Part shown: positions 1 through 9,659 of the stretch, piece after piece
How positions within the stretch are numbered: the stretch's first letter is position 1
Layout: the number at the start of each line of letters is the position of its first letter
Source: Motilimonas sp. E26
Lineage (GTDB): Bacteria; Pseudomonadota; Gammaproteobacteria; Enterobacterales; CBDFNC01
DNA: 64,000 nt
Assembly: GCF_021278025.1 (NCBI RefSeq)
Contig: NZ_JAIBHJ010000003.1
Location: forward strand, 186,975 to 250,974
Direction of reading: 5' to 3'
The notes under the pieces: generated by a model
Databases searched by the model: none
Told to the model about the DNA's origin: nothing
The model's input: the letters and a program-made list of their open reading frames with translations, nothing else
Program-made: the position numbers and the translations under genes

Positions 1-47
1 GATGATGGAAAAGTGCTTTTTTATTTAAAGGTAGCAGAGCAAGATCT

Positions 48-845
48 TTATGGCAGTTTCTTATTGATTATTTTGCTATACCGAATATCTTTCAGGTTAA
101 AACCTAAGGGAATATCAGCTTTTAGTATGACTAATTTTTTACTCACTAACGCTTCTTCACTGTGCAGTTTGACTTTATTTAATGCTTTATCGGTTTCATA
201 TTGGCTAGCAAGCATCATTTCAAGTGACGGATACTGTCCTAATAGTTTCGTGGCTGTTTTAGGACCAATACCGGGAACCCCTTTTATATTACTGCTGCCT
301 ACACCTGTTAAGCACCAATAATCAATTAACTGATCTCGTTTAATGCCCGTTTTCTGACAAAATTGCTCAGCAGTTAACCATTGGTGAGTGAAGTAGTCAT
401 ACTGTTTTATGAGAGGTTGATGAAGTTGAAAAAAGCCTTTATCAGTTGAAACAATACAGCTTTGTTTATTATTTTTTGCCACTGTTAATGCCAAGGTAGC
501 AATTAGATCGTCAGCTTCATCTTGCTCACTAACTAAGGACTCAATGCCATTGGCTAAGAGGGCATCTTGAATATTAGGTAAAAAATCTACCAGTGTTGTG
601 GGAGCTGGCGTTCGGCCTTGTTTATATTCGGGCCATACTTCGCTGCGCCAACTGGGTTGTTGACCATCAAATACAGCAATAACATGAGTAGAAGGAATGT
701 GCCTTAGTAGCTTATTACAGCTATTGACCACGCCATTAAGTGTGGCAATTAGCTGTGATTTCTCTGAGGGTTGTTGTGATTCGGAAACTGCGTGGATGCG
801 ACGGATTAGATTCATCGCATCCACGATCAGTAAAGTATTACCCAT
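48..845 (-). CDS. xni: Flap endonuclease Xni (ExoIX family)
   Basis: This 265-residue protein matches the Xni/YgdG family, a stand-alone relative of the DNA polymerase I 5'-nuclease domain that acts on 5' DNA flaps. The N-terminus (LLIVDAMNLIRRIH) carries the first metal-binding Asp. An EQDEADDLIATLA segment near residue 110 supplies the acidic cluster, and the helix-hairpin-helix motif GVPGIGPKTATKLL lies near residue 190. It begins one base after the ppnN stop (TAATATG), so the two genes are probably translationally coupled. Length is typical of the family, and family assignment is secure. Confidence 0.93.
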   Translation of the reverse strand: MGNTLLIVDAMNLIRRIHAVSESQQPSEKSQLIATLNGVVNSCNKLLRHIPSTHVIAVFDGQQPSWRSEVWPEYKQGRTPAPTTLVDFLPNIQDALLANGIESLVSEQDEADDLIATLALTVAKNNKQSCIVSTDKGFFQLHQPLIKQYDYFTHQWLTAEQFCQKTGIKRDQLIDYWCLTGVGSSNIKGVPGIGPKTATKLLGQYPSLEMMLASQYETDKALNKVKLHSEEALVSKKLVILKADIPLGFNLKDIRYSKIINKKLP

Positions 846-846
846 A

Positions 847-2208
847 TTATTTACTAACTATCTCATAGCAAGGTGTGTATTTTGTTCCTGGCAACTTCAT
901 CCGATTTTGCTTTACAAAATCTTGTAGCAGTTTATCCATCATTTTCATCAATTTTGGATCGCCATCAATTTGAAAAGGACCATTTTTTTCAATCGCCTTT
1001 ATACCTTCATCTTTGACATTACCAGCGACAATACCTGAAAAAGCACGGCGTAACTGCGCGGCTAATACTTGCGGCTCTTGATCTAAATTAAGATTAAGGC
1101 TGGCCATATTTTCGTGATTAGGAATAAATGGCACCTGAAAATCATGTTCAATTTTTAGCGACCAATTAAACGAATAAGCGTCGCCAATAGCGCGGCGATA
1201 ATCTTTAACCTTAGGCATTGCCTGCTTAATAACTTGGGCTGCACTGGCGGCATCATCAATGATAATTTGGTAATGGCGTTGGGCTTCAAAGCCAAGCGTA
1301 TTGCCGATAAAGTCGTCAATGGTTCTGAAATATTCTTCGCTTTCTTTTGGCCCTGTCAGAATAATGGGCAATGGCTGGCGTCTGTTTTCTGGATGCATCA
1401 TGATGCCCAAAATATAGAGTAGCTCTTCAGCCGTGCCCACGCCGCCAGGGAAAATAATAATACCATGAGACATGCGCACAAAGGCTTCTAAGCGTTTTTC
1501 GATATCAGGTAATATGACTAACTCGTTGACAATTGGATTAGGTGGCTCTGCAGCTATGATGCTCGGCTCAGTTAAGCCAATGTAGCGGCCGCTTTTTACT
1601 CGCTGTTTAGCATGGCCTACCGTGGCCCCTTTCATCGGCCCTTCCATGGCGCCAGGCCCACAGCCGGTACAGATGTTCAAGCCACGTAAGCCTAGTTGGC
1701 TGCCAATTTCACGGGTATAGGCATATTCTATATCGCTGATAGAATGACCGCCCCAGCAAACAACTATGTTTGGGTCAATGCCCGGTTGTAGCACTCGAGA
1801 GTTACGTAAAATCGAAAACACTTTATTGGTGGTAAAGGCTGTTAACTCTTCTTCATCGGTGGGGATGGTTTGCGGCAATTGGCTGTTAACGTAAATAAGA
1901 TCACGTAGTACGGAAAATAAATGCTCTTGAATACCATAAATAAGTTCGCCATCGACAAAGGCATGCTCGGGTGCGTTGAATAGCTCAAGTTTTACTCCGC
2001 GCTCACGACGTATCACGCTAATTTCAAAGTTGGCGTATTTTTCGAGAATTTCTTTACTGCTGTCTGTTTTACTGCCCGAGTTTAAGACGGCTAAAGAGCA
2101 GTTGCGATACATTTGATAAATGTCGCTGGTAGCGGTTTTTTTTAATCTGTCTACTTCTAGCTGTGACAGTAGATCCATACTACCAACGGGGCTAATGTGT
2201 GTGATCAT
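847..2208 (-). CDS. ppnN: Pyrimidine/purine nucleotide 5'-monophosphate nucleosidase PpnN
   Basis: This 453-residue protein is the length of E. coli YgdH/PpnN and starts with the same MITHISPxGSMD N-terminus. The enzyme cleaves nucleoside monophosphates to base and ribose 5-phosphate, and in E. coli it is stimulated by (p)ppGpp. The LOG-family nucleotide-binding motif [12 protein letters not shown] is visible near residue 255, and [10 protein letters not shown] and [16 protein letters not shown] segments precede it. The gene is upstream of xni in one transcription unit. ATG start; the hairpin at 2226-2247 separates it from the cyclase gene upstream. Confidence 0.95.
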   Translation of the reverse strand: MITHISPVGSMDLLSQLEVDRLKKTATSDIYQMYRNCSLAVLNSGSKTDSSKEILEKYANFEISVIRRERGVKLELFNAPEHAFVDGELIYGIQEHLFSVLRDLIYVNSQLPQTIPTDEEELTAFTTNKVFSILRNSRVLQPGIDPNIVVCWGGHSISDIEYAYTREIGSQLGLRGLNICTGCGPGAMEGPMKGATVGHAKQRVKSGRYIGLTEPSIIAAEPPNPIVNELVILPDIEKRLEAFVRMSHGIIIFPGGVGTAEELLYILGIMMHPENRRQPLPIILTGPKESEEYFRTIDDFIGNTLGFEAQRHYQIIIDDAASAAQVIKQAMPKVKDYRRAIGDAYSFNWSLKIEHDFQVPFIPNHENMASLNLNLDQEPQVLAAQLRRAFSGIVAGNVKDEGIKAIEKNGPFQIDGDPKLMKMMDKLLQDFVKQNRMKLPGTKYTPCYEIVSK

Positions 2209-2225
2209 AGTGACCCCCTAATAAC

Positions 2226-2247
2226 AAAGAGGCAAAATTGCCTCTTT
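2226..2247 (-). terminator. Hairpin terminator between cyclase gene and ppnN
   Basis: A near-perfect palindrome (AAAGAGGC...GCCTCTTT) with a very short AT loop lies in the 77-bp gap just after the diguanylate cyclase stop. On the minus strand it is followed only by a short T-rich run, so strength is uncertain. It probably ends the cyclase transcript before ppnN. Confidence 0.6.
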
Positions 2248-2285
2248 AACTTTCTGATTAGTATAGCTTTATAGTTTGTGAATTG

Positions 2286-3776
2286 CTAAATGCTTAATAC
2301 CACTCGATCACGACCTTGATGTTTAGCATCATATAGTGACTGGTCAGCTCGCTCAAAAGCATCTAATGGTTGGTCTCCGTCTTTAAAGGCTGTAGCACCA
2401 ATGGAGACGGAAATGGAAACGCGATTATCTTTAAATTTAAAGGGGATCCCTTTAATTGTTTCGCGTAGTTTGTCTAGTGGACCTTGTAGATCTTTGGTTT
2501 CTACATTTGGCATTAAAATTACAAATTCTTCTCCGCCAAAGCGGGCAATAAAGTCAGTGTCTCTTAACGATTTTTGTAACGCTCGGGCAATCACTTTTAA
2601 TGCTTTGTCACCAGCCATGTGTCCGTAGTTATCGTTAATTGATTTAAAGTGGTCAATATCAACGATGGCTAAGCATAAAGGATGCTCGTAGCGTTGCCAG
2701 CGCTTAAATTCAAGCTCAAGACGTTCGTCTAAAGCGGCGCGGTTATACACTTGTGTCAAGCTGTCTAAAAACAGTTTATGCTTTTGCGCACTGAGTCTTT
2801 TTTTATACTCAGAGGTTTCTTCTTTCATTAAACTTAGCTTATTTTCCATCTCAGCTAAGCGTTTTTCTAATTCTTTCTCGCGTTGTTCAAAGCTATCCTT
2901 TTCAGACAGTAATCGCGTTATTTCTTTCAATTGCGACTGAATAGATAACTTCAATTGCAGTAAGTCATTAGTATTGTCTACTTGCAGGCCCATGGTGCGC
3001 AAACGGGCACGTAAGTCCTCATTTATTTCAATCTGTTCGTTGCGTAGGGTACGAGACTCACTGACTGAGCTGCAAAACGTCTGATGAAACGAGGTTAAGC
3101 TTTCATTTAGTGAGTAAAGAAATGCCTGAGAGGCTTTTCGCTCTTCCCGAGTACCATCTATGATCAGGTTGATGACTTCTAAACATACACTGGCTAACTC
3201 ATGGGGGTTAATCCCCGAAAGAATCCGGTTTCGTATTTGCGCCAGTGCTTCGCCAAACTCACCAGCAAAATCGAGCTCAGTAATTAGCCGTTGTAATTCA
3301 TCGCAGATGCGTTTGTGCGAGAGTGGATCGATGCTGGCAGCTGTGGTTTTTTCTTCTTGTTGATGTGTTCTTAAGTAATCAGGCGCAGGGCGTTCTTGAT
3401 AATTGAGCAGTTGCTGGTAAAAACCAACCAATATAGCCAGCTTATCTTGGTGATCTCTTAATATTTCAGAGGAGGGGCGGCTTAGGTACTCACGAATATT
3501 GCCACGGACTGCACCCGGTAAGCTTTTAAATTGCTGTAGTTTTTCTGCAGCTAAATAGGTTTGCTTATCTAGTTCTGTTAATGCCGGCTTAATAGATATG
3601 GGGTTTTTTAATAAATATTGTTCAACTTCATGGGCCTCAGTTAAGGCACTGCCGACTTCACTAACACTTTGCAGCTTAGTCACTAAACGCTCTAGCTTTT
3701 CATCAAGCGTTGTGTCGTGGTTTTGTGCACTGAGAGCCAGTCGTTCAATTAATTGAATGATTAATTTATTTTCCAT
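2286..3776 (-). CDS. Soluble diguanylate cyclase (GGDEF protein)
   Basis: About 496 residues. A C-terminal GGDEF domain (roughly the last 165 residues) has an intact active site, FGGEEF, so it should make cyclic di-GMP from GTP. RDTD sits exactly five residues upstream, matching the RxxD inhibitory I-site, so product inhibition is expected. A long coiled coil (SEKDSFEQREKELEKRLAEM) precedes it and probably mediates dimerisation. The N-terminal half is helical and unrecognised, with no membrane segment. I chose the ATG at 3776, which has AGGG upstream; the frame stays open to a TTG at 3896, but the extra 40 residues look non-conserved. Confidence 0.88.
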   Translation of the reverse strand: MENKLIIQLIERLALSAQNHDTTLDEKLERLVTKLQSVSEVGSALTEAHEVEQYLLKNPISIKPALTELDKQTYLAAEKLQQFKSLPGAVRGNIREYLSRPSSEILRDHQDKLAILVGFYQQLLNYQERPAPDYLRTHQQEEKTTAASIDPLSHKRICDELQRLITELDFAGEFGEALAQIRNRILSGINPHELASVCLEVINLIIDGTREERKASQAFLYSLNESLTSFHQTFCSSVSESRTLRNEQIEINEDLRARLRTMGLQVDNTNDLLQLKLSIQSQLKEITRLLSEKDSFEQREKELEKRLAEMENKLSLMKEETSEYKKRLSAQKHKLFLDSLTQVYNRAALDERLELEFKRWQRYEHPLCLAIVDIDHFKSINDNYGHMAGDKALKVIARALQKSLRDTDFIARFGGEEFVILMPNVETKDLQGPLDKLRETIKGIPFKFKDNRVSISVSIGATAFKDGDQPLDAFERADQSLYDAKHQGRDRVVLSI

Positions 3777-3993
3777 GTCGGCCCTAGATTGGTTGGCATT
3801 ATTGCGTACTGGCAGTGAGTGCGATTTCTCTTTGAGAGGCTCTCCGCCGTTGCTCCGTATAATGACGCATTTTTGGGTTGGTGCTTTCAATGACAATTCC
3901 TGTCAATACTACAGTCCGTTCTCTAATTTCATTTTGCATCAGTTAATTGGTTCACACAAGTCAAGCTGTGCATTTATGCTAGTGAAAGCAAGT

Positions 3994-6303
3994 TTAGAAA
4001 GCAGGTTTTAGCTTCATATTATTACTGGCTTGAATGATTGGCCATACTAATTGGCTCTTATCACCACTGCAGTTGATTTTGACAAGACCTTTTGCAATAG
4101 CTTGTTGACCTAATTGCCAAATATCACCATTAAAAAATGCAGCTTGTGGGCAGTCTATAGCGAATAATTCCAGCCAAGCACTTTCCTCTGGTGTTTGTAT
4201 TTGTTTGGCACCGAGCAAAGCCAAACAAGCTAAATCACTCACTCGTTTATGATCAATCGCAGCTTCAGCTTTAGGTAAAAAAGGATGGTTAACGATACCT
4301 ATCGCTATACTGGGGGCAAGGTCATATTTATGAGTAAAGCGAGCCAATATATCAGTGAGAAACTGAGCGAGGGATTCGGCATCACTGTCTTCGGTTTTAT
4401 GGGTAATAAACAACAGCTGATTATCTCGCATTTGATAAAAAGCAGATTGTTCCGGTTGGTGTGTTTGCAAATAAACGCCAAACTCTTTTTCGATGCGTTG
4501 TGCTTTTAACGCACCGTATTTCTCGTAGAGATCGGTTAAAAAATTAATGGATATTAACGCATAGTATTGGGGCGTTGTTGCTTCTTTCGGTTTAGTAAAT
4601 TGTTCACTCTTAAGCTGACTTGACCACCAAGGTAATAGGGTGTGTGGGTGGTGGTTAAGCTGCGTGATCAAGGTTTGACTTGCGGCTTTAAGTTGTTTTA
4701 ATTTTAGCCAGTTGTGAATATAGCGATAAAGCAATACCAGCAATATGGTAGCTATCACAACACACACCAAGAGAAAGCCTTCGAGCTTACTGGTTAATTT
4801 CTGATTATCTTGTTCCAAAACGGTAATTTGCTGCGTGCGTTCAATTAGCTGGTATTGTTCATTGAACTTGTTTTGTTCTAGGGTGAATTCTAATTGTTTA
4901 ATTTTGGTTTGTAGGGCGTGAAACTGTTTAAAGTTTTCGATGGCTTTTTTGTAATGACCTGTCAGTTCATAAGCTGCAGCAAGCAGCTCATAAGCGCGTT
5001 CACGTTGCTCTAAAAATGACAGTGATTCGCTCAGCGCTAATACTTTTTCAAGTTGAATGCGAGCAATGCCAGCTTCGCCTTGTTCAATGTTGAGTCGCCC
5101 TAACAGTAACAAGGTATCGGCTAACATTTTGGCGTTATCCATCTTACTGTATTGAAAACGGGCTAAATTAAGATAATTACGTGCTTCATCAACGCTGTGC
5201 ATTTTTAAAAAGGTTTTACCCATTTCAAAATTACACAAGGCGCTACCAGTTAAGTCTTGTAAGCCTTGTAATAAATCGCCCGCATTCCAAAAATACACCA
5301 TCGATAATGAATACTCTTGGTTTTGACGATGTAATATCGCCATATAAATTTGCGCGTAAGCTAACTCTCTGTCATCGCCTAAGTCTTGGTATGCGTTTGC
5401 CGACAAGTTAGCGTAATGCAGTGCTTTATCTAATTTATTGCCTTGCAGTCGATAGATGTCGGCGATTTCATAAGTTGCTTTTGCAATCAGCAAAAAGTTC
5501 TCAGCATTCTCTGCCATGCTTTTTGCATCAACAAAATGGCTCAATGCCAATTGCGGCTGAGAAATGCGAATATAGTAGCGACCCCAATAGTAATTTAGCC
5601 AAGCTATGAGCTGAGGTTTATCGAGTTTGTTGGCAATGGTTTTCGCGTTCTCTAGCTCTTGATTTGCTTGTTGGAATTTATCTTTTTGGGTGTAAAAGTC
5701 AGCCAATGCGAGATGAATAGATAGTTGTAACTCATCTGTCAGGGGGTGGCTTGAACTATCGGCTTGTAATGATGCCTGTTGTACTTCAAGTAAGGCATCG
5801 ACATGGCGTTGGGTATGATTAAACAGCAAGCTGCCGTAACTTAGCTTTGCTTGGGCCAGTTCAAAAGGCAGAGAGCTGGTTTGTGCCAGTTCAATCGCAA
5901 TTTCAATATTGACCATGGCTTGGTCAATATTTTTAAGTTTTTTATAACATTTCGATTTTATTTGGAAGGCGTTTACGATGCTGCTGTTGTTGTTACTGGC
6001 CAGTGAAAAGCTATCGTTAAAAACAAATCCTTGTTTAGTTTGTTGTAGTTGAGATTTGTTTTTACCGAGATAAGCGTCGATCAGCTCAATACATTTTAAT
6101 GGTGCTTTTATGCTTAAGTCATTGGCAGCCGAAAGCTCATCATTCAGCTCCATTGCTGTGATGTCTTCATAGCCGTAGGCTGGCGTGACCCAACTGACTA
6201 GAATCAATAAAAAACTAAAGGCAACGCGACTTAGTGTTCGAAATGATCGCAAGATTACGTGTGCTCTCCGGTAAAACCAATAATGGTAGCTGGCAAGCAT
6301 CAT
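3994..6303 (-). CDS. Membrane TPR sensor protein with degenerate GGDEF domain
   Basis: 769 residues. A signal-like hydrophobic segment (residues about 25-43, ending PAYGYED) is followed by about 400 residues of tetratricopeptide repeats predicted to be extracytoplasmic. A coiled coil and one transmembrane helix (LLVCVVIATILLVLLYRY, near residue 500) come next. The C-terminal domain aligns in outline with GGDEF domains (YYALISINFLTDLYEKYG), but the signature turn reads RDNQL instead of GGDEF, so it cannot be an active cyclase. It may bind nucleotide or act as a protein-interaction module. Its neighbour, the active cyclase at 2286-3776, is transcribed in the same direction. Confidence 0.8.
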   Translation of the reverse strand: MMLASYHYWFYRRAHVILRSFRTLSRVAFSFLLILVSWVTPAYGYEDITAMELNDELSAANDLSIKAPLKCIELIDAYLGKNKSQLQQTKQGFVFNDSFSLASNNNSSIVNAFQIKSKCYKKLKNIDQAMVNIEIAIELAQTSSLPFELAQAKLSYGSLLFNHTQRHVDALLEVQQASLQADSSSHPLTDELQLSIHLALADFYTQKDKFQQANQELENAKTIANKLDKPQLIAWLNYYWGRYYIRISQPQLALSHFVDAKSMAENAENFLLIAKATYEIADIYRLQGNKLDKALHYANLSANAYQDLGDDRELAYAQIYMAILHRQNQEYSLSMVYFWNAGDLLQGLQDLTGSALCNFEMGKTFLKMHSVDEARNYLNLARFQYSKMDNAKMLADTLLLLGRLNIEQGEAGIARIQLEKVLALSESLSFLEQRERAYELLAAAYELTGHYKKAIENFKQFHALQTKIKQLEFTLEQNKFNEQYQLIERTQQITVLEQDNQKLTSKLEGFLLVCVVIATILLVLLYRYIHNWLKLKQLKAASQTLITQLNHHPHTLLPWWSSQLKSEQFTKPKEATTPQYYALISINFLTDLYEKYGALKAQRIEKEFGVYLQTHQPEQSAFYQMRDNQLLFITHKTEDSDAESLAQFLTDILARFTHKYDLAPSIAIGIVNHPFLPKAEAAIDHKRVSDLACLALLGAKQIQTPEESAWLELFAIDCPQAAFFNGDIWQLGQQAIAKGLVKINCSGDKSQLVWPIIQASNNMKLKPAF

Positions 6304-6330
6304 ACCGCCAGCCCCATGACAAAAAAACTA

Positions 6331-7185
6331 CTATTGGCGCAAAAGTCTTGGGGTTGTTATCCCGCTCTCAAAGTTACTACGAAATGGGTTAATATCTAGA
6401 CCACCTCTGCGTGTATATCGTGCAAAAACAGTAAGTTTTGTTGGTTTACAGTAATGATTGATGTCTTGAAAAATACGCTCAACACATTGCTCATGAAACT
6501 CATTATGCTGACGAAATGAGATTAAGTAGCGTAACAGCTGCTCTTGGTTTATTTTCGGTCCTTGATATTTAATCAGAACACTGCCCCAATCAGGCTGATT
6601 AGTGACCAAGCAATTAGACTTGAGCAAGTGGCTATATAGGGTTTCGTTCACTTCCATCTGGGAAGTACTGTTTTTTAAGTATTCAGGTTTAAACGCAAAC
6701 TCAGTGACCTCTATGTCTAGCTCATCAATCAGAGTGCCAGCAAAACTGCCAAGCGATTCATAATTTTGGTCAAGATTAGTATGGAGCGTTACTTCAACTT
6801 TACCTTGAGCGCACGTTGATAAGTCGCGAGTAAGGGTTTCAAGTACCGCGTCATGAGAATCGAACTTGTGCTGGTTTAGGCTGTTGAGATAAAGCTTAAA
6901 GGATTTTGACTCAATTAAGTTTTCGCTGTTTGCATCGACTTTACAGTGCGCTGTGGCGACTACCGGCTTGCCTTTGCTATTAAGCCATGACAATTCATAT
7001 AAACCCCAGAGGTCAAACCCTTGAAAGGGTAAATTTTGTGCCTGAAGTTGCAAGTCATCACGATTGAGTGAACGTGGTACAGCTTGCAGTAGAGCAGGGT
7101 TGTAGTCTGAGTCATATTGAGTATCTTGACCCAGCGATAAGGTATCGAGTATCGATGCGTTTTCGTAGCGAGATGATTTTTTCAT
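6331..7185 (-). CDS. queF: NADPH-dependent 7-cyano-7-deazaguanine reductase QueF
   Basis: 284 residues, the long bimodular QueF type. It reduces preQ0 to preQ1 in queuosine tRNA modification. Family features include the catalytic cysteine segment [16 protein letters not shown], the [12 protein letters not shown] helix, and the C-terminal [12 protein letters not shown]. The ATG at 7185 begins [19 protein letters not shown], typical of the family. It is divergent from syd, with only 57 bp between the starts, so the two promoters probably overlap. No preQ1 riboswitch is apparent upstream. Confidence 0.95.
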   Translation of the reverse strand: MKKSSRYENASILDTLSLGQDTQYDSDYNPALLQAVPRSLNRDDLQLQAQNLPFQGFDLWGLYELSWLNSKGKPVVATAHCKVDANSENLIESKSFKLYLNSLNQHKFDSHDAVLETLTRDLSTCAQGKVEVTLHTNLDQNYESLGSFAGTLIDELDIEVTEFAFKPEYLKNSTSQMEVNETLYSHLLKSNCLVTNQPDWGSVLIKYQGPKINQEQLLRYLISFRQHNEFHEQCVERIFQDINHYCKPTKLTVFARYTRRGGLDINPFRSNFESGITTPRLLRQ

Positions 7186-7242
7186 TGTTTGACGATAATA
7201 GTTACAATGGCATTATTCTAACTGAAAATAGGCAATAAAGCA

Positions 7243-7803
7243 GTGGCACTATCTCCCTCTCTTGTAGAATTATCCGACTTTTTACAGCGTTGTCAGGCCT
7301 ACTGGGCAGAGCAAAATCAGTGGCCAGAAGTTGAATTTGACGAACAGTGGCCTTCACCATGTCAGCGCAGTGGCGCGGTTAATGGCATCATCACTTGGCA
7401 ACCAGAGCCAAATCCGAGTAATGTCAACTTTGACAATATCGCAGCGGCTTTGGAATGCCAGATCCACCCCGATATCAGCGCTTTTTATTGTCAGTGGTTT
7501 GCTGATAGCATTGCTTGTACTTTCTCATCTGCTGAGGTGAACCAATACCCACTTGAGTTGATTCAGGCATGGAACCAAGATGATTTTGAACGACTACAAG
7601 AAAATATTATTGCACATGTTTTAATGCAGCGGCGTATTAAACAGCCTGACACTATTTTTATTGCTAGTTGCGAAGATGAAATGCAAATCATTTCAGTGGT
7701 GAATGAAACCGGTGAAGTTATTTTGGAGCAGTTGGGGAAAGGTGAAATTCGCTCATTAGCAGCCAGTTTACCTGAATTTTTGTCGCGATTGTCGCCAGCA
7801 TAA
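7243..7803 (+). CDS. syd: SecY-interacting protein Syd
   Basis: 186 residues matching the Syd family, a small cytosolic protein that binds SecY/SecYEG and senses its assembly state. The family core VEFDEQWPSPCQ and the C-terminal VNETGEVILEQLGKGE are present. Translation starts at GTG 7243, the only in-frame start that gives the full conserved N-terminus. It is divergent from queF, a pairing common in related gammaproteobacteria. Confidence 0.92.
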   Translation: MALSPSLVELSDFLQRCQAYWAEQNQWPEVEFDEQWPSPCQRSGAVNGIITWQPEPNPSNVNFDNIAAALECQIHPDISAFYCQWFADSIACTFSSAEVNQYPLELIQAWNQDDFERLQENIIAHVLMQRRIKQPDTIFIASCEDEMQIISVVNETGEVILEQLGKGEIRSLAASLPEFLSRLSPA

Positions 7804-7815
7804 AGTTTAAACCAA

Positions 7816-7834
7816 GCAGCGGAAAAGCCGCTGC
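7816..7834. terminator. Convergent hairpin between syd and the DUF2310 gene
   Basis: A GC-rich stem GCAGCGG / CCGCTGC with a five-base loop sits in the 38-bp gap between two convergent genes. The T run downstream on the plus strand begins only about 11 bases later, so it is a plausible but not strong terminator for both. Confidence 0.6.
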
Positions 7835-7841
7835 ATAGGCA

Positions 7842-8612
7842 TTACTTTTTAAAGTCCCAAGATAAGTTTGAGACCAACCGACACGGCTCACACCTAAAAT
7901 CAAAGATATCAAGCGCAGGCTCAGGTAAACGCCAGTCTTGCTGACAGCGAGGACAGGTGCGCGCCTGCTCTTGAGCTAAACTGCTGCCACCGACACGATA
8001 CAAATAATAATAAGTAGGCACTTTAGTTAAGTATTCAATTCGCTTAGCCAAGTCATAACCACGACGAAATAAGTGAGAATCTGTACTACTTATTTCATGT
8101 AGCGCGCCATGCTCCAAAATTGAGCCATTCATTTGTAATTGATCGCAAGCTTCCCAATCTTCTTGCCATTTTATGGCCTGTTTTTGGCTGCCATTAGCAA
8201 TGGTTGGGATTTGATAGAGCGGAATGGGGGATAAATCTAAACCACTGCGTAAGGGTGAACAAGTATGCACATAGGTAGTATAAAGAATTTGCCAAGGTGG
8301 TTGAGTATCAGCACTGGCCTGTGAGTTAAGGTCTTCACCAACGAGCTTTATTTTGGGGCTTAATAAGCCTGCTTGTTTTAAGCCTTCAATGGCTTTTTTG
8401 CCTTGCGGGCTTAAAAAAGAGCCGTGTAAGCTATTTGGCTCTGGTGTTACCAAGCGCAGTTGAAAGTAGCCGTCTTTGATTGCAATCGGAAACTCACGAC
8501 CAAGGATCTGACCTTGATAGCGTAATGCATCTAAATATTGGTTAATACTGCGCTCAACTTGATCAAAAGTCGTGTCTTGATAGCACTCGAAGATTACGTC
8601 ATTGATATACAT
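7842..8612 (-). CDS. Zinc-ribbon protein of the DUF2310 family
   Basis: 256 residues of a conserved family annotated elsewhere as a possibly nucleic-acid-binding Zn-ribbon protein. Function is unknown. Two C-terminal cysteine pairs, CPRC and CEPC about 30 residues apart, form the probable zinc ribbon. The rest has no recognisable catalytic motif and there is no signal peptide. The start lies two bases after the stop of the upstream 100-residue gene, indicating co-transcription. Confidence 0.8.
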   Translation of the reverse strand: MYINDVIFECYQDTTFDQVERSINQYLDALRYQGQILGREFPIAIKDGYFQLRLVTPEPNSLHGSFLSPQGKKAIEGLKQAGLLSPKIKLVGEDLNSQASADTQPPWQILYTTYVHTCSPLRSGLDLSPIPLYQIPTIANGSQKQAIKWQEDWEACDQLQMNGSILEHGALHEISSTDSHLFRRGYDLAKRIEYLTKVPTYYYLYRVGGSSLAQEQARTCPRCQQDWRLPEPALDIFDFRCEPCRLVSNLSWDFKK

Positions 8613-8614
8613 GA

Positions 8615-8917
8615 TTATGAATTTTGTTTGAGTTTTTCTATTTCACTGCGCAGCTCAGCAATGTCTTGATTAAGTAAAGCAACTGCAGCAGTAATCTGCT
8701 GTTGAATACGCTTATCTAAGTCATCTTCAACGGCTGCCTGCGTGACGGGTTTATTGGGCGATGAATCAGTGATTTCAGGATGGTCTTGCCAAACTTTTAA
8801 GGCGCCAATAATTTTAGGTAAAGGATAGCCTTTCGGCAGTTTGGCTTTTACTAATCCTACACTGGGCGTTTTACCCGTTTTAGCGATTTGCTGTGCGGCT
8901 CTTATTGCGTCTTCCAT
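8615..8917 (-). CDS. Small conserved protein, helix-turn-helix-like N-terminus and coiled coil
   Basis: 100 residues of unknown function. The N-terminal half (TGKTPSVGLVKAKLPKGYP) resembles the helix-turn-helix segment of KfrA-type DNA-binding proteins. The C-terminus (IAELRSEIEKLKQ) is a short coiled coil, so a small DNA-binding oligomer is a reasonable guess only. I chose ATG 8917. The frame extends upstream to 9022, but that would overlap the DUF2789 gene and adds residues that look like a shadow of it. Confidence 0.65.
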   Translation of the reverse strand: MEDAIRAAQQIAKTGKTPSVGLVKAKLPKGYPLPKIIGALKVWQDHPEITDSSPNKPVTQAAVEDDLDKRIQQQITAAVALLNQDIAELRSEIEKLKQNS

Positions 8918-8961
8918 GATTTGTTCTGGGCTCGAGAGAAAGATCGTATAGTACGATATTT

Positions 8962-9192
8962 TTACCTTCTTAACATTAAATCTAACTGATCGATTACTTC
9001 TGCCCAATCTGAATCTTGCCAAATTTGTTCGCGCAAAAACTCTGCTTGGGTGCTATTCCAAAAGGGGGCATCTGCCAATAACGTCATATTGTCTAGCTTA
9101 TGCTGGTGGGTAAAACGCTGAATGCTAACTTCGTCATTTTTTAAGCCTAGTTGGGCAAATAGGCTCGAAACGTTGTGCGCTGAGTAGTCCAT
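8962..9192 (-). CDS. DUF2789 family protein
   Basis: 76-residue protein recognisable as DUF2789 from NVSSLFAQLGL, LADAPFWNSTQAEFLREQI and DWAEVIDQLDLMLR. The function of the family is unknown. ATG 9192 is preceded by a strong GGAGGT and gives the usual N-terminus, so the longer frame to 9216 is not used. It is the first of three short co-directional genes on this strand. Confidence 0.82.
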   Translation of the reverse strand: MDYSAHNVSSLFAQLGLKNDEVSIQRFTHQHKLDNMTLLADAPFWNSTQAEFLREQIWQDSDWAEVIDQLDLMLRR

Positions 9193-9325
9193 TGGGACCT
9201 CCATACTGCGGCTCATTTGTTCAAGTATAGTCTGGCTGGAGGGCTTTGCACCTTCACTCCTTTAACTCGATAACAAAGGCGTTAGGTGCATAGTCTTGAA
9301 GGGATATAACGGTTTAAACTACCGA

Positions 9326-9619
9326 CTAAATCATGCGGTATGGCGGGATATCAAAGTGATATTTATGTTGGCCACTTAACCGTAGGTAACCTTGATAGCA
9401 GTTTTCACTGTCACTGCTAAATTCAAACACAAAAGTTTGTTCCAAAAAGTGCTCACCCAGTTTAAAACAAATGTTATCACGGGCGACAGAGACCAATTGC
9501 AGTTCAAGCTGCTGGCAACGTTGCTCAATCAGCTCTTGAGCTCGCTCGTTTTGTTTACGTTGCTGCCAAAACCAGATACAGATGGCGAAAATAGCAAAAA
9601 GCCAAAATAAATCAGACAT
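9326..9619 (-). CDS. DUF3301 family membrane-anchored protein
   Basis: 97 residues. The N-terminal helix (LFWLFAIFAICIWFWQ) is a single membrane anchor with very few residues before it. A charged helical stretch and a small beta-rich C-terminal part (QGYLRLSGQHKYHFDIPPY) follow. This matches DUF3301, a family of unknown function next to DUF3549 in related genomes, as here. It is 40 bp downstream of the DUF3549 gene in the same direction. Confidence 0.78.
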   Translation of the reverse strand: MSDLFWLFAIFAICIWFWQQRKQNERAQELIEQRCQQLELQLVSVARDNICFKLGEHFLEQTFVFEFSSDSENCYQGYLRLSGQHKYHFDIPPYRMI

Positions 9620-9659
9620 TCATTAGTTCCAAATTATTATTCAAAAGTTCTGGCATCAA

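Noticed and set aside
7186..7242. PreQ1 riboswitch ahead of queF
   Set aside because: The 57-bp gap to syd is too short and lacks a recognisable aptamer.
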